Assembly: GCA_964036045.1 (NCBI GenBank)
Contig: OZ038381.1
Location: 128,967,708-129,031,707 of the forward strand
DNA from: Eutreptiella sp. 'Long Island Sound 2002'
Taxonomy: Eukaryota > Euglenozoa > Euglenophyceae > Eutreptiales > Eutreptiaceae
Reading direction: 5' to 3'
Length of the DNA stretch: 64,000 nucleotides
Shown here: positions 1 to 12,800 of the stretch, piece after piece
Numbering within the stretch: the first letter of the stretch is position 1
Layout: every line of letters starts with the position of its first letter
Notes under the pieces: generated by a model
The model's database searches: none
What the model was told of the DNA's origin: nothing
Seen by the model: only the letters and a program-made list of their open reading frames with translations
Program-made: the position numbers and the translations under genes

Positions 1-1727
1 AGCGATACAGCGTGTGGATGCCTAGATTAGGCACATGCATCACGAGCACAGCGCATATTCTAACCCTACGTGCGCGCTGCGCGCTCCATCCGCATCACAT
101 ACCTTTCATTCCTGCTTTCGCCTGTGCAGAGCACGAGAGATGAACACCCGACCCCCCAACGAGCCCAGCGTTGACAACCCTAACGTTTTGAGGAACAACC
201 AACACGAACGCAATGCGTGAGTGTGAAGTGACACAGACATACCTGAGAGACGGGTTGTTGAACTGCTCTGTGGTGTGGGCTGATTTTGAATTCTTTACTC
301 TGAAGTTTATAAAAATTTTGATGCAACCGTGCAAAAACTTTCTCCTAAACTTTAAAAACTACGGCTCATACCTTCTTTTCCAAAAGCCGTTTTCGCTTGC
401 GCAACCCTTTTCTTGGCGTCCGCTTCGTTTGCGCTTGTCTGCGACTTTAAGTTATGTGTAAAAATGACGATTTCCCGCGTGGTTTCGTCGATTTTCAACG
501 ATTTCACTTGCTAAATCGCAACCCCTTCCGCAAAACCGCAGGAATCACTCCCTGCTGGTTCCACTTTCTATTTTTTTCAGCCCCTGGGGGTTTGTGTCCT
601 CCATTGGGAGTATTGCTCCGCCCTGGCCCTTGGTCAGGACGTTTACTAAAACGTTGTTTATACGGCGATAACCGTCCGCATTAGAGCGTTCGACTGTACC
701 CTAGTGGACAGACACATGTGCTCTGGACAGGGAGTCCTGGGTTCAATTCCCCCTGCCCCCACACTTTTTTTTTCCAAAAGTTTTCGCCTCACGCCGGCGA
801 CTTTTGAGGAATGCCCCTTCGAAGGGACATCATTCACGGTACATTACACTGTTTTTCAAGGGTCCCTACAGTGTGATAGGCTTCTATGAAGTGAGGAGAA
901 TGTTTCTGGTAAGTTTAATGCATTTTTTGAGGTAATTTTGGGAATATTTGAGCCTTTTTCCTTGGTCCTACTAGCTTAGCTAACTAGTACTCCAGGGGGG
1001 AGTAAGAAAAAGTCACTGCCATGTCTTTCTTGGAGGGCTTGATCCAGGCTAAGCCCCCCTTAAAACCCTTTGTTGATGCTGAGACAAACTTAAGTGTTTT
1101 TATCTCTCTTTTGTTGCCTAAAGTACACTTTCTCAAAGTAACTAGGGTTGTGACCCTAGCCCCCCCATGAAGTTCACCCCTACCACTCAACTGAGCGGAG
1201 GTACCTTCCTTCATGGAGGTCATACCAAAAAAAATCAGGCATTCCATGCTTGTGGGCCTTGGAGTCGAAGCCTAAGTGGTCTCCCACCCCAAGACCCCTA
1301 TACTCAATTGATTCTACCACTTATTGTGGTCCTACTTTGTAACTGTTTCTGAATTCAGTTGCTTGGCCAAGTCATTTTCTGTGTGGTCCTGACATCTTTG
1401 CCCCTCAGTCCTAACCAGCACCATTTCACCCAAAAGAGTGCACATGAAGTGCCTATTGCAACCTCTGAGGCTAGAGTCTGACCAATTTTCATATAAAACC
1501 TTTTGCTTTACCCATTTGTGATTGAATCTATGTTCATATACCTGCTTTGTCTATCTGCAGCCCTTCTGTGTTACACTGGATTCCAAAACCAATCATTGAT
1601 TTCATTGATTCGATCCATTTTCAGTCCTTGCTCTACTTGCTGCTTTGGTTTGGGGTTTTCAACTACAAAACCAACTTGCAGGAATACATCAAAAGACCTA
1701 GGGCATAATTCAAGGACATCTTTCTGG
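1..1727. repeat. Dispersed repeat, copy 1 (cut by the left window edge)
   Basis: Most of this stretch is repeated at 35118-36147. Positions 1-420 match 35118-35520, including the run around GCGCGCTGCGCGCTCC, and 1117-1727 match 35556-36147, including CTTTCTCAAAGTAACTAGGG. Copy 1 has about 690 bp (roughly 420-1110) that copy 2 lacks, so one copy has an insertion or the other a deletion. Both copies end at the same words, AAGGACATCTTT, and then run into unrelated sequence (element A pol here, an unrelated degenerate frame in copy 2). No protein is recognisable. It could be part of a long LTR or the non-coding end of another transposon. The true left end lies outside the window. Confidence 0.75.
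690..773 (+). promoter_or_regulatory. tRNA-like Pol III promoter remnant (possible SINE head)
   Basis: GGGTTCAATTCC at 739-750 matches the RNA polymerase III B box closely. A weaker A-box-like word (TACCCTAGTGGA) lies at 697-708, and a run of nine T at 765-773 could terminate Pol III. No full cloverleaf can be folded: the T stem is mismatched and the 5' acceptor strand is missing. I read it as a tRNA-derived SINE fragment or decayed tRNA inside the 690-bp block specific to repeat copy 1. Confidence 0.3.
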
Positions 1728-4395
1728 TCCTGTCCGGGACTGTGCCGATCCCTTTGTGGATGACATCATCATCGGGTCCGGCACGGAGAACATGTCCGAG
1801 GACGAGCTCATCGAAGCGCATGAGAAGGATCTGCGCCGAGTGCTCAGCGAGCTGGACAAGCATAACATGGTGTGCAAGCCCACAAAAGCCTCACTCTTCG
1901 TGAAGGAAGTGGAGTTCGCGGGTCACGTGGTTGGTCACGGGCAACGCCGTCCCATGCCTGGGAAGCTGGCGTCCCTGCACCACTGGGAGAAGCCCCAGAC
2001 CATCAGCGAACTCCGATCCTTCATGGGGTTCTGCAACTACTATTCGGGCTATGTCCGGATGTATGCAGAACTGTCGGGGCCGCTGCACAAGATGCTGCAA
2101 GTGGGCAAGTTCGATGGCCGGAAGGGGAGCAAGAAGAAGCTTGCCTGGACCCCTGAGGCTGAGGATGCGTTCAACCGCCTGAAGGAGCGACTCCTGGGGC
2201 AGTTGGGGCTGTTCCTGGTGGACCCGGACAAGGGATTCGTGCTACCGACAGACGCCTCGGACTATGCCGTGGGGGCAGTCCTCGAGCAAGTATGGGACGA
2301 TGGGACTCATGTTCCCGTGGCGTTTTGGAGCAGGATCCTGGCCGAGGGCCAACGTCGAACATGGACCGCGAGGCAGAAGGAGACATACGCCATTGTATGT
2401 GCGCTCAGGAAGTGGTCTGGCCACATCGGACTGCAGCCGGTGGTGGTTTGCACGGACCACCAGTCCCTACAGAGCTGGCACAAGGAGCATGTCGACACCC
2501 CCTCAGGACCAGCGACTAGGAGGGCTCGATGGCACGAGACGTTCGCCAAGTTGGACCTCAGCGTCGTGTACGTCCCGGGGAACGACAACACTGTGGCAGA
2601 CTGCCTCAGTCGATGTGCCTACCCCGCGGGCAAGGCTTGGATGGACATATCCAGCCATGGCGACGCCGAGGAGACCGAGGAGGCCAAGCGCATCATCGAG
2701 ATGGAGAAGGCCATGGAGCAAGAGGGAGTCAAGTGCTTTGTGGTGATGGCTAACCGTACGGACCTGGCCAAGTTCTGGGGTGCCCGCGTCCAAGCTATTC
2801 GAGAGGAAACCCTCGAGCACTGGATGGTGGCCCCTGTAGAGCTAGTCAGGTCGGTGCTCACAGAGGACTGGTCGGATGACTATGCGGCATCCGAGCACTG
2901 GAGAAAGTACTGGAATGCCGTGAGCGCCCCGTCGGACGACGAATGGCCCGAGGGCTTGACCGAGGATGGGGACACGTTGTTCCTCAAGGACAAGCTGCTG
3001 GTGCCCGAGAACCGAGTGGAAGAGCTCATTGACCATTGGCACAACGCCCAGCTCATGCACCCTGGCCGAGACAAGATGCAGCAGGACCTGCAGTGGCGTT
3101 TCAAGTTCCCTCCGGGGTACTACGCCATCCTGGATAGGTACTGCAGCGACTGTGCCGTGTGTCGGGCCACGAAGAGCCCCAACCACTCCACAGCGGGTAA
3201 CCCGGTGTACACGGCTATACCGGAGGCCCCTATGCGGTCCGTGGCCATGGATGTATTCGCCATGCCTGAGGTCACCGTGGACGGAGAGACCTACGACTGT
3301 GTCATCCTGGCGGTGGACAGGCACAGCGGGTATATCGTGGCAGTCCCGGGCAAGAAGTCCAAGAAGAAGGACAAGAAGGACAAGCATGGAGTGGGGCTGC
3401 AGGCCAAGACCGTCGCTAATGCCATGATCAGGCATTGGCTGACGATTTTCGATGTCCCAGCTGTCATCTGCAGCGATCGGGGCAGTCAATTCGTGGGGAC
3501 GTGGTTCAAGACGATGTGCAAGCACATGGGGATTCGGCACGCCAAGACCGTGGCATACCACAGCCGATCGAATGGCCAGGCTGAGGTGGCCGGGCGGCAG
3601 ATGTTCGAGAAGTTCCGCCAGCTGCACATCGACGAACCGGGCCGGAATTGGTATAATTCGCTGTGGAGAGTACTCCAAGCGTACCACGACCTTCCGGGAC
3701 CCACTGGATTATCGCTCCATCGTATCCTGTTCCTACGGGATCGAGTGTCACGCACTCTCCCGTGGTTGAACCATGGCAAAGTGGCCCGGGATGCGAACGC
3801 CATGATGGCTGAGGCGGACGACACGGCAGGCAAGGTGTGCAAGGCACTTCAGGACGAGCATGACAAGAGGGCCAAGTACTTCAAGCAGGGAAAGGTCCAG
3901 AAGTATGCTCTCCAAGACACCGTGTGGGTGGAGCGGCACCACAAGGATGTCCTGTCCAGGCATCGGCAGGCATCTTGGTATGTGCCGGGGGTAATCGTGC
4001 GGAAGGTCGGGCAGGATGTATATGCGGTTCGTGTGGGGGATAACAAGATCCTGGACCGCGACCACACCCAGCTTCGTCCCCGAGCACCAGACCCCAGCGG
4101 ACGTCCCGTCACCTTCGAGTTCACGGCCGGCGATGTGGACTCGGACGACGAGGGTGAGGACGACAACTTCACCGCCGAGAAGATCCTGGCGGACAAGCCG
4201 GACCCGGGGACGCCTGGGGGTAGGCTTTATAAAGTCCGTTGGAAGGGATTCGCCGCATCCAGGGATTCGTGGGAGCCTCCGAGCAGTTTTGTGCCGAGGT
4301 ACACCACGGTCTGGATGGACTACCTGAAGAAAAAGAACATTTCTTTGGATGTCAAAGACGTGTTGGTCCACTTGGTAGCTGCTGTAGCACCATAA
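1726..4395 (+). pseudogene. pol: Element A: 5'-truncated Ty3-type chromovirus pol (RT end, RNase H, integrase, chromodomain)
   Basis: The open frame enters at the reverse transcriptase active site, FVDD, at about 1753; everything upstream (gag, protease, RT fingers) is missing. Next come the RT thumb, an RNase H with TDAS and TDHQSL motifs (about 2245-2470), an integrase zinc finger of H-H-C-C type (about 3037-3160), and a DD35E core whose last two acidic residues (SDRG and GQAE) are 35 residues apart. A C-terminal chromodomain (about 4165-4290, YKVRWKGF) would steer integration to marked chromatin. The frame is otherwise intact for about 880 codons and ends in TAA. The 5' break lies where repeat copy 1 ends, so the repeat and the truncation are probably linked. 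A polypurine tract follows at 4782. Confidence 0.93.
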
Positions 4396-4781
4396 TGTAT
4401 CCCCCTTGGCATTTTGTTTGTTTCTGTAATTGAGGAGACAAGTGAGGGCGTTCATCCGGGGATTTTTCGGCCCTGATCGGCCATATACCCCCTTCACTCG
4501 ATCTCCACATATATATTTCATTGTGGTATACTTATTTAGGTCGACCGACGACGTTTCTCTATCCTTGATCCCCTTGGTCCATGTTGTAGATCAAGAGGAG
4601 ACCGAATATGGCGTAGGGCGCTGATTATCAGTGTCCTCACCCCTCCCTTGGGGCATGGGGGACGCCTACGACGTGTGTGGGGCCTCCATGTGTCCTTGGG
4701 ACATGGGGGGGGGGGGGGGTTGGAGCCCATTGGGGTCCTCCCGTCCTCTCTTCAATGACTTCCGAGCGGTAACAACGCTCT

Positions 4782-4794
4782 GAGAAGGGGGGTG
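4782..4794 (+). promoter_or_regulatory. Element A polypurine tract and 3' LTR start
   Basis: GAGAAGGGGGG (4782-4792) is followed directly by TGAAGCCGG, the form of a plus-strand primer tract abutting an LTR that starts with TG. It lies about 390 bp after the element A stop codon, as expected. The same junction (AAGGAGGGGGG then TGAAGC) occurs on the minus strand at 59138 and 63954, which supports the reading. The interval 4396-4781 is therefore the 3' untranslated region of element A. It includes a 13-base G run near 4708-4720. Confidence 0.65.
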
Positions 4795-7150
4795 AAGCCG
4801 GTTTGGACCCCCGCGGCCATCTTGGGGTCACTTGGGGTGTGTATCTATGTGCCGGCAAACCGCCATTGGCTGATATCATACTCTCCCGTCCACCTGAACT
4901 AACCCGATGTGATAGTGTGATAGGTTTGGCCATTCTGGCTACGAGCGGCCATATTCAGTACCGAGGCGCCGCCAGCGGAGATTTATATATCAGAATATCA
5001 GGAATCAACAGGGTTTTATTATCATAATGTTTCCGTAATTTTTCAGTCTTTCGTTCTGATGTTCAATGTATCGGCGACTGTCAGTTGGCTCGCGATTTTG
5101 CGTTAACCGATTGGTTAACTGTTATTTCCAGATATTTTGGCGGAAATCCCGATGAAGGGTCAGATTTCATCAGTAAAGGGTTCGTTGCTTCCGCAATTTT
5201 CTAAATATGCACTCGAAATTTTATTCTGAATTTTTCGCGATGTCGAAATCGGATTTTCGACTTCGACATCGCCGCACTTGATTTGGTCTTCTTCGAGTGG
5301 TCATACTCTTTTCCCTATGCCCGAATCAGGTTTCCCTTATACTTGCCACCCATTTGACTTGGAGATATAAGGGAAACAAAAGTGAATCGTGGGACCACTT
5401 TGAAGGGCCATATCTACGCGCGAGTGTGAGGAAAGAGAATAAGGAAGGTTGGGTTGCAAGCGCCTTAGTCTCAACTTAATTTAGGAAGCATCAAACGCCT
5501 TTGGTGGGTACACATGCCCAGTATAGCAAGGGATAATGTTCAAGAGGGTAGAAAGTGATAGATAACTCTTGGACCGTGCAACCGAATATTTTCTTGCGAC
5601 TTTCGAGTGTACCGCATGAGTGTTGGGGTTGCATAGATACTTTTCTTGCGTTCCTACGCATTTTTAACGTGAAGTTATGTCCATGGAGGGGCATCACATA
5701 TCATGGTGGGAGCCACTTTTGAGGGTATGTGTTATATGCATGGTATGTGTTTCGATATGCTCACGCCCATGTTATATATCTTCGTGTGGCCGAAGAGATG
5801 GGGGCCACACGTGACAAGGGCCTTGCCCATGTCCCAATTGTGGAATTCAAAGCGCTAGACTAAGTCTACCGCATATGTATTGCTCATGGTATGTTTGGCA
5901 AAGAGATCCATGAGTGCACTCTCATTTTCATGGGGCATGTAGATATGGGTGGCGAAGGTATCTCCATGCGCCCGATTGGGGATCCAAGTGGGGGACTTGT
6001 TCGTAAATGGTTCCAATCATTTGTGTATTGAACCATGAGCGGATATCATGGGTGAGCATAGATATATACTATCATGACAACTTTGTATTTGGACATATTT
6101 TCATGTTTTTGACCTCATTTTATGCTCATTTTTGTGTTTTATGTGCTCAACTGGTCGGCTAACAGTAAAGTGCCTAGAGATCCGTGGACTATGGTATGTT
6201 GCTTATATGTTGGCAAATGCTTCGGTGTTGCACCTCACCATATGCCGGATCACGTGATCACTTTGGCTTGGCACACGAGGCCTCACAAAATTAGGTCTCA
6301 AATTCATGAGTTGACTTGTGAAGCATGTCACGTACATAACCGGAGGGGTTTCGGAGCCAATGATGGGATATTCTTGGGCATGGATCTTTGGTTCATATCA
6401 CCCTTGTATATTACTTTCCGGTTTGACACATGCATGGAGCATTTGGGTAATTGCCGTATGCATTTTTGAGTATATTATTGAATATTGAGTACTATGGTGT
6501 GTTTTGCCTGATTTTGTTAGGTTGTGAGGTCATCTTCATGGGGCAGTTCTCCAAGCCCATTCGACTCCAAGTCCAACCAAGGTTATGTCAGGGTAGGGCA
6601 TGGTCCTGAGTGCCACTCTAGGCCATGACACGCCACCTCCCCTATTGGGCTAGGATTTAGAGGCTTGGGAGTGAACACATTCTTGGGGTTTGTGTAGTGA
6701 CTTATGACACATGGCATTCAGCCATCTCATTTGACCTGGTTCAGGGCAATACGTTGGTGAGTCAAGGGAAGGTCTTGAGTCCAGGGAATGAGGGGTGTAT
6801 GGCTGTGAATGTGTATGTTACCTCTTTCCCCAACTTTGCTTTATCTGTGTTCATATGCCAATTTCAGGGTTTCCTTCCTTGGTGCAATTCTTGTACATGC
6901 CCGCCACCGTGAGTCGACCGGTGCGCTGAACGGAAGCCCGCAGTGTGGATTGGATTGTGGATTGGCTTATTGCTGTATTTGTGGGATCTGGTTGCTGTTC
7001 AGGGTTGAAGGAGGATTGTATTTTATTTTCTATATTTTTGGATTTTGGACCCTGGAGTTTGAGGAATGCAAGCATTGATCCGGAGCAAGTCAGCCGGGAT
7101 TACAGGCGGAAGGGGCACAGCGGGGGCCGGTCCTGGTAGGGACCTTGTTT
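4793..7150. other. Element A 3' LTR (end not located) and unassigned spacer
   Basis: The first few hundred bases should be the 3' LTR of element A; I could not fix its 3' boundary. The rest, to about 7150, is moderately AT-rich with no reading frame that looks like protein and no RNA gene that I can recognise. It may include the LTR and leader of element B, but no match to the proposed element B LTR start (TGACAAGC) was found by eye. Confidence 0.4.
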
Positions 7151-7154
7151 AGAG

Positions 7155-7439
7155 GCTGAACGCCAGAAGATCCAAACACCCACCAGAAACCCCCAGAATG
7201 GGGATAAAGGTGGTAAAGGAGGTGGCAAGGTGGGTGGCAAAGGTGGACCCCCTAACCCCCAGAGGCGCTCTTCAGCGCCCGCTGCTACTCCCCCTCCTGC
7301 CGCAGGTGACCCCAAGAAGCGCCCAAGGGGGGATAACGCTTCCCCTGAGGGGAATAACTCGAAGAAGAGGCGACTGGCCTGGATGGCCAAGTTCCTCATG
7401 GCTGCAGGGGTGGTTGTCAAGTTCCCAGATGAGGAGTAG
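7155..7439 (+). pseudogene. gag: Element B: C-terminal part of Gag
   Basis: A short frame rich in Gly, Lys and Pro (GGKGGGKVGGKGG) is followed by two basic clusters (KKRPR and KKRRL) and a hydrophobic stretch. It ends at TAG (7437). The same frame then stays open to about 7505 and flows into the protease if one T in the TTTTTT run at 7501-7506 is skipped. That is either a +1 shift between Gag and protease, as some Ty elements use, or a one-base insertion. No zinc knuckle is visible. Assignment rests on its position in front of the protease. Confidence 0.5.
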
Positions 7440-9613
7440 GGGGGCGGCTCCGAAGAGGGGGACTTGGTTTTCTGGATCGTCGTGAAAATCGGGGATCAAG
7501 TTTTTTCGAGCGGTGCTTGACACCGGTGCAACACTTTCCATAGTGGCCCGGCGCCTGCTAAAAACATTCAAGAAAACTAAGACCGTGGCCATAAGAGTAG
7601 GGGATGGGCGTACCATCCATTCCTTGGGGCGGGTCGATGTGACTATATGCCTGGGCGACAAAACTTTGACCTAACACTGCAGAGTGCTGGACACCGACGC
7701 CTTTGACATCGTCATTGGTACCGACTTCCTACGAAGAAACCCTCAGGTAAAAATGCTGTCTCTCTAGCGCCCCTATTCTTTGCACTGCGACTTTGGCCAA
7801 GGGCTCTTCTCCGTACCTTTGGAGCTGTCAGGACGAAAATAGTCTGGGCTGCGCTACGCATCCAAGACTAACTATCGTACTGAAAACTACCAATTGGCCC
7901 GTCACGTTCTTGAGTATGGACTGGCGGCCCTTCAGGTAAACCTGGATGAGATCCAGGTGGAATTGTTTGCGAGCCAACAACAGCACATCAGGCAGTTGTA
8001 CTGCTCGAAACATTTAAACAACGCTTTCCGTTTCTTCTGGAAAGCAATGGCCCTAGCGTATGCTAACCCTCCCTTCTCCCTGCTCGCGAAGGTTCTAACC
8101 AAAATCGCTTATGACGGAGGAAGGGTTGTCATGTGCACCCATGACTGGGGCTGCTTTGGTGAACACGCTTACTAGCGCCCCATGCTAGATCGAATGACCG
8201 TGGGAAGAGTGCAACTCCCCGACGGTCCCATCTATGTGCCTGAGGACTCAGACACAGCTATGCAGGCCCCTGAGTGGGCCAGTTTCTTATCCGTTGTTGA
8301 TGGATCTCTCAATCCTGTACCCCCCTGTGACCTAGACCAGGTGCTACTGAAAGAGATCATGGCCGAAAATCGTGGCCTGACCCTTTCTGATCTCAAAAAC
8401 CGATCTCCTGAGCACCTATCTGCCACACTTACAGGGTGTGAATCTCCCGATGGCTATCTGGAACCTGCAGCTGTTAAGGAGGATGCTGACGACCAACTGT
8501 CTGAGATCGCCAGCACTATCCCTCCTGTTGATCCCAGCTGTGTTGACCTAAAACACAGTTCCTTCCTAGCCCAGCTCTTGCTGGAGGAGGTAGATCTAGA
8601 GTCAACCTCAGAACCCGCTTCCCCTGTTGGGAAGCCAGTGCTACACATGCAGCCTATGCACACAGGTGAACCCGTGGCCCGGAGTCCTGATGGTCTAGCG
8701 CGGCCTGCTTCTAATAACATGCCACTGTCTGAGCATGACACTCAGGAACTTCGACGGCTGTTGTACCTGAAGGCCGAAGGTATTGAGCGCCAAGAACGGC
8801 TACAATACCTCAGACAGACCTGGAAATCCTCCATCTGGTCTGAGGAGGACGATGATTCCTATGCGCTGCCTGATCCTGAGATACCGCTAGTGTATTCTTT
8901 GCACTATGGGCAGCAATGTTCCCCTGAGTGGGGCGATGGTTCTGTACCTGCCGATACTGCTGATCGGCAGAAACAGAAAGAACATGGAAAGAGCAACCTC
9001 CATGCTGAGGAGCATTTCCTGCAGAAACTGGAGAGTCTTAACCTTAAGCCCCGACTGAAGAAACTGCTGCTAACCTATGAGGAGGTGTTCGGCGCCTTGC
9101 CGCCCCCCCTCTCTTGTAAAAAACTGGTCCAGATGGACCTGAAACTGAAACCTGAATTTGAAAAGACGTGAGTGAGGCGTCGTCCCTATCCCGCTCCACA
9201 GGAACGGGTTGAAGAAATCGAGCGCCAGATCCAGGAATGTATTGATGCTGGCCCCGTTGAAGAATATAAGAAGGGGGACTACCCCCATCACTGCAGTCCC
9301 TGTTTCCTGGTTGCTAAACCAGGGTCGACTGCCCTACGACTGGTTGTTGACTATGGTGAGGTCAACGAGAAAACCCAGAACCACTCAGGGAGTATTCTTA
9401 ACATGGAAAATACCCCGGAGCGTATTGCCAAATGCAGGTACAAGACCAAAATGAACAAACGCAGTGGTTTCTGGCAGGTGGACCTAACCGCCGCAGCTCA
9501 GGAGCTGCTGGCTTTTATAACCCCTAAGGGTCGTGTCTTTAAGTGGAAGGTTATGCCTTTCAGGGTGGCTAATGCCCCAGCGCTCTTCCAGGAGCTAATG
9601 AACAAAATTTTGT
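7440..9613 (+). pseudogene. pol: Element B: protease and N-terminal half of reverse transcriptase, broken by insertion
   Basis: One frame runs from the aspartic protease (LDTGA, catalytic Asp at 7519; a second conserved strand VIGTDFL near 7710) through a linker of about 350 residues into the RT fingers (PYPAPQ..., LVVDY near 9342, FWQVDL near 9470, VMPF and NAPALFQ near 9550-9590). It is interrupted at 9614 by the giant LINE and resumes at 30611 in register. Within this half the frame never shifts but holds five stops: TAA 7672, TAG 7765, TAG 7840, TAG 8173 and TGA 9169. All could come from single transitions in Gln, Arg or Trp codons. A decayed copy. Confidence 0.88.
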
Positions 9614-9627
9614 ACATACTGAGGGGC
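9614..9627. repeat. Left target-site duplication of the giant LINE
   Basis: ACATACTGAGGGGC here is identical to 30611-30624. The left copy completes the element B codons before the break and the right copy starts the continuation, so the duplication arose when the giant element inserted. Confidence 0.93.
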
Positions 9628-9839
9628 GCACATAGCGAACGAGCAAGGGGCGCACATAGAGGAAGGGACACGGCGGGCACACGGCGAGCACAACACCGCA
9701 CCGAGACACCGGAGAGGGGAGCACCGGAGGACCAAGGAAAGAGCAGCACCACGCACCACGACACGCACGGCACAGGCACCACACACACCGCACACACCCA
9801 ACGAACCCCGACAACCCACCCGGCAGTGGGCGGGCAGAC

Positions 9840-12800
9840 GGGAGAGGGACAGCGCCTGACCCCAAGCGCCCCTCACCATGGTGGAAGGCACCCCCCCCGG
9901 GGACGCCTTTCCGCCACCCCCACAGCGAGCAACGCCGGCCCGCAAGGGCGCACGCTGTGGGGCCGGTGCCGGGCCCCCACGCCCACACCGACCGCACCCG
10001 GGACACGCGGGTCGCGGAACCCTGGCTGCACGCTCCGGAGGACGGGCAGCCGGGGGAGGGACAGCGCCTGGCACCAGGCGCCCCTCACAACGGTGGAGGA
10101 CAGCCCCCCCCGGGGACGCCCTTCCGCCACCCCCACAGCGAGCAACGCCGGCCCGCAAGGGCGCACGCTGTGGGGCCGGTGCTGGGTCCACACGCCCGCA
10201 TCGACCGCACCCGGGACACACGGGTCGCGGAACCCTGGCTGCACGCTCCGGAAGACGAGCGGCCGGGGGAGGGACAGCGCCTGGCACCAAGCGCCCCTCA
10301 CAACGGTGGAAGGCAGCCCCCCCCGGGGACGCCCTTCCGCCACCCCCACAGCGAGCAACGCCGGCCCGCAAGGGCGCACGCTGTGGGGCCGGTGCTGGGT
10401 CCACACGCCCGCATCGACCGCACCCGGGACACACGGGTCGCGGAACTCTGGCTGCACGCTCCGGAGGACGAGCGGCCGGGGGAGGGGCAGCGCCTGACAC
10501 CAGGCGCCCCTCACAACGGTGGAAGGCACCCCCCCCGGGGACGCCCTTCCGCCACCCCCACAGCGAGCAACACCGGCCCGCAAGGGCGCACGCTGTGGGG
10601 CCGGTGCTGGGTCCACACGCCCGCATCGACCGCACCCGGGACACACGGGTCGCAGAACCCTGGCTGCGCGCTCCGGAGGACGAGCAGCCGGGGGAGGGAC
10701 AGCGCCTGACACCAGGCGCCCCTCACAACGGTGGAAGGCAGCCCCCCCCGGGGACACCCTTCCGCCACCCCCACAGCGAGCAACGCCGGCCCGCAAGGGC
10801 GCACGCTGTGGGGCCGGTGCTGGGTCCACACGCCCGCATCGACCGCACCCGGGACACACGGGTCGCGGAACCCTGGCTGCACGCTCCGGAGGACGAGCGG
10901 CCGGGGGAGGGGCAGCGCCTGACACCAGGCGCCCCTCACAACGGTGGAAGGCACCCCCCCCGGGGACGCCCTTCCGCCACCCCCACAGCGAGCAACGCCG
11001 GCCCGCAAGGGCGCACGCTGTGGGGCTGGTGCTGGGTCCACACGCCCGCATCGACCGCACCCGGGACACACGGGTCGCGGAACCCTGGCTGCGCGCTCCG
11101 GAGGACGAGCAGCCGGGGGAGGGACAGCGCCTGACACCAGGCGCCCCTCACAACGGTGGAAGGCACCCCCCCCGGGGATGCCCTTCTGCCGCCCCCACAG
11201 CGAGCAACGCCGGCCCGCAAGGGCGCACGCTGTGGGGCCGGTGCTGGGTCCACACGCCCGCATCGACCGCACCCGGGACACACGGGTCGCGGAACCCTGG
11301 CTGCACGCTCCGGAGGACGGGCAGCCGGGGGAGTGACAGCGCCTGACACCAGGCGCCCCTCACGACGGTGGAAGGCACCCCCCCCGGGGACGCCCTTCCG
11401 CCACCCCCATAGCGAGCAACGCCAGCCCGCAAGGGCGCACGCTGTGGGGCCGGTGCTGGGTCCACACGCCCGCATCGACCGCACCCGGGACACGCGGGTC
11501 GCGGAACCCTAGCTGCACGCTCCGGAGGACGAGCGGCCGGGGGAGGGACAGCGCCTGACACCAGGCGCCCCTCACAACGGCGGGAGGCAGCCCCCCCGGG
11601 GACGCCCTTCCGCCACCCCCACAGCGAGCAGCGCCGGCCCGCAAGGGCGCACGCTGTGGGGCCGGTGCTGGGTCCACACGCCCACATAAACCGCGCCCGG
11701 GACACGCGGGTCGCGGAGCCCTGGCGGCACGCTCCAGAGGACGAGCGGCCGGGGGAGGGACAGCGCCTGACACCAGGCGCCCCTCACAACGGTGGAAGGC
11801 ACCCCCCCCGGGGACGCCCTTCCGCCACCCCCACAGCGAGCAACGCCAGCCCACAAGGGCGCACGCTGTGGGGCCGGTGCTGGGTCCACACGCCCGCACC
11901 GACCGCACCCGGGACACACGGGTCGCGGAACCCTGGCTGCACGCTCCGGAGGACGAGCGGCCGGGGAAGGGACAGCGCCTGACACCAGGCGCCCCTCACA
12001 ACGGTGGAAGGCACCCCCCCCGGGGACGCCCTTCCGCCACCCCCACAGCGAGCAACGCCGGCCCGCAAGGGCACACGCTGCGGGGCCGGTGCTGGGTCCA
12101 CACGCCCGCATCGACCGCACCCGGGATACACGGGTCGCAGAACCCCGGCGGCGCGCTCCAAAGGACGAGCGGCCGGGGGAGGAACAGCGCCTGACGCCAG
12201 ACGCCCCTCACAACGGTGGAAGGCACCCCCCCCGGGGGCGCCCCTCCACCACCCCCACAGCGAGCAACGCCGGCCCGCAAGGGCGCACGCTGTGGGGCCG
12301 GTGCTGGGTCCACACGCCCGCACCGACCGCGCCCGGAACACGCGGGTCGCGGAACCCTGGCTGCACGCACCGGAGGACGAGCGGCCGGGGGAGGGACAGC
12401 GCCTGACACCAGGCGCCCCTCACAACGGTGGAAGGCACCCCCTCCGGGGACGCCCTTCCGCCACCCCCACAGCGAGCAACGCCGGCCCGCAAGGGCGCAC
12501 GCTGTGAGGCCGGCGCTGGGTCCACACGCCCACATCGACCGCACCCGGGACACGCGGGTCACGGAACCCTGGCTGCACGCTCCGGAGGACGAGCGGCCGG
12601 GGGAGGGACAGCGCCTGACACCAGGCGCCCCTCACAACGGTGGAAGGCACCCCCCCCGGGGACGCCCTTCCGCCACCCCCACAGCGAGCAACACCGGCCC
12701 GCAAGGGCGCACGCTGTGGGGCCGGTGCTGGGTCCACACGCCCGCATCGACCGCCCCCGGGACACGCGGGTCGCGGAACCCTGGCTGCACGCTCCGGAAG

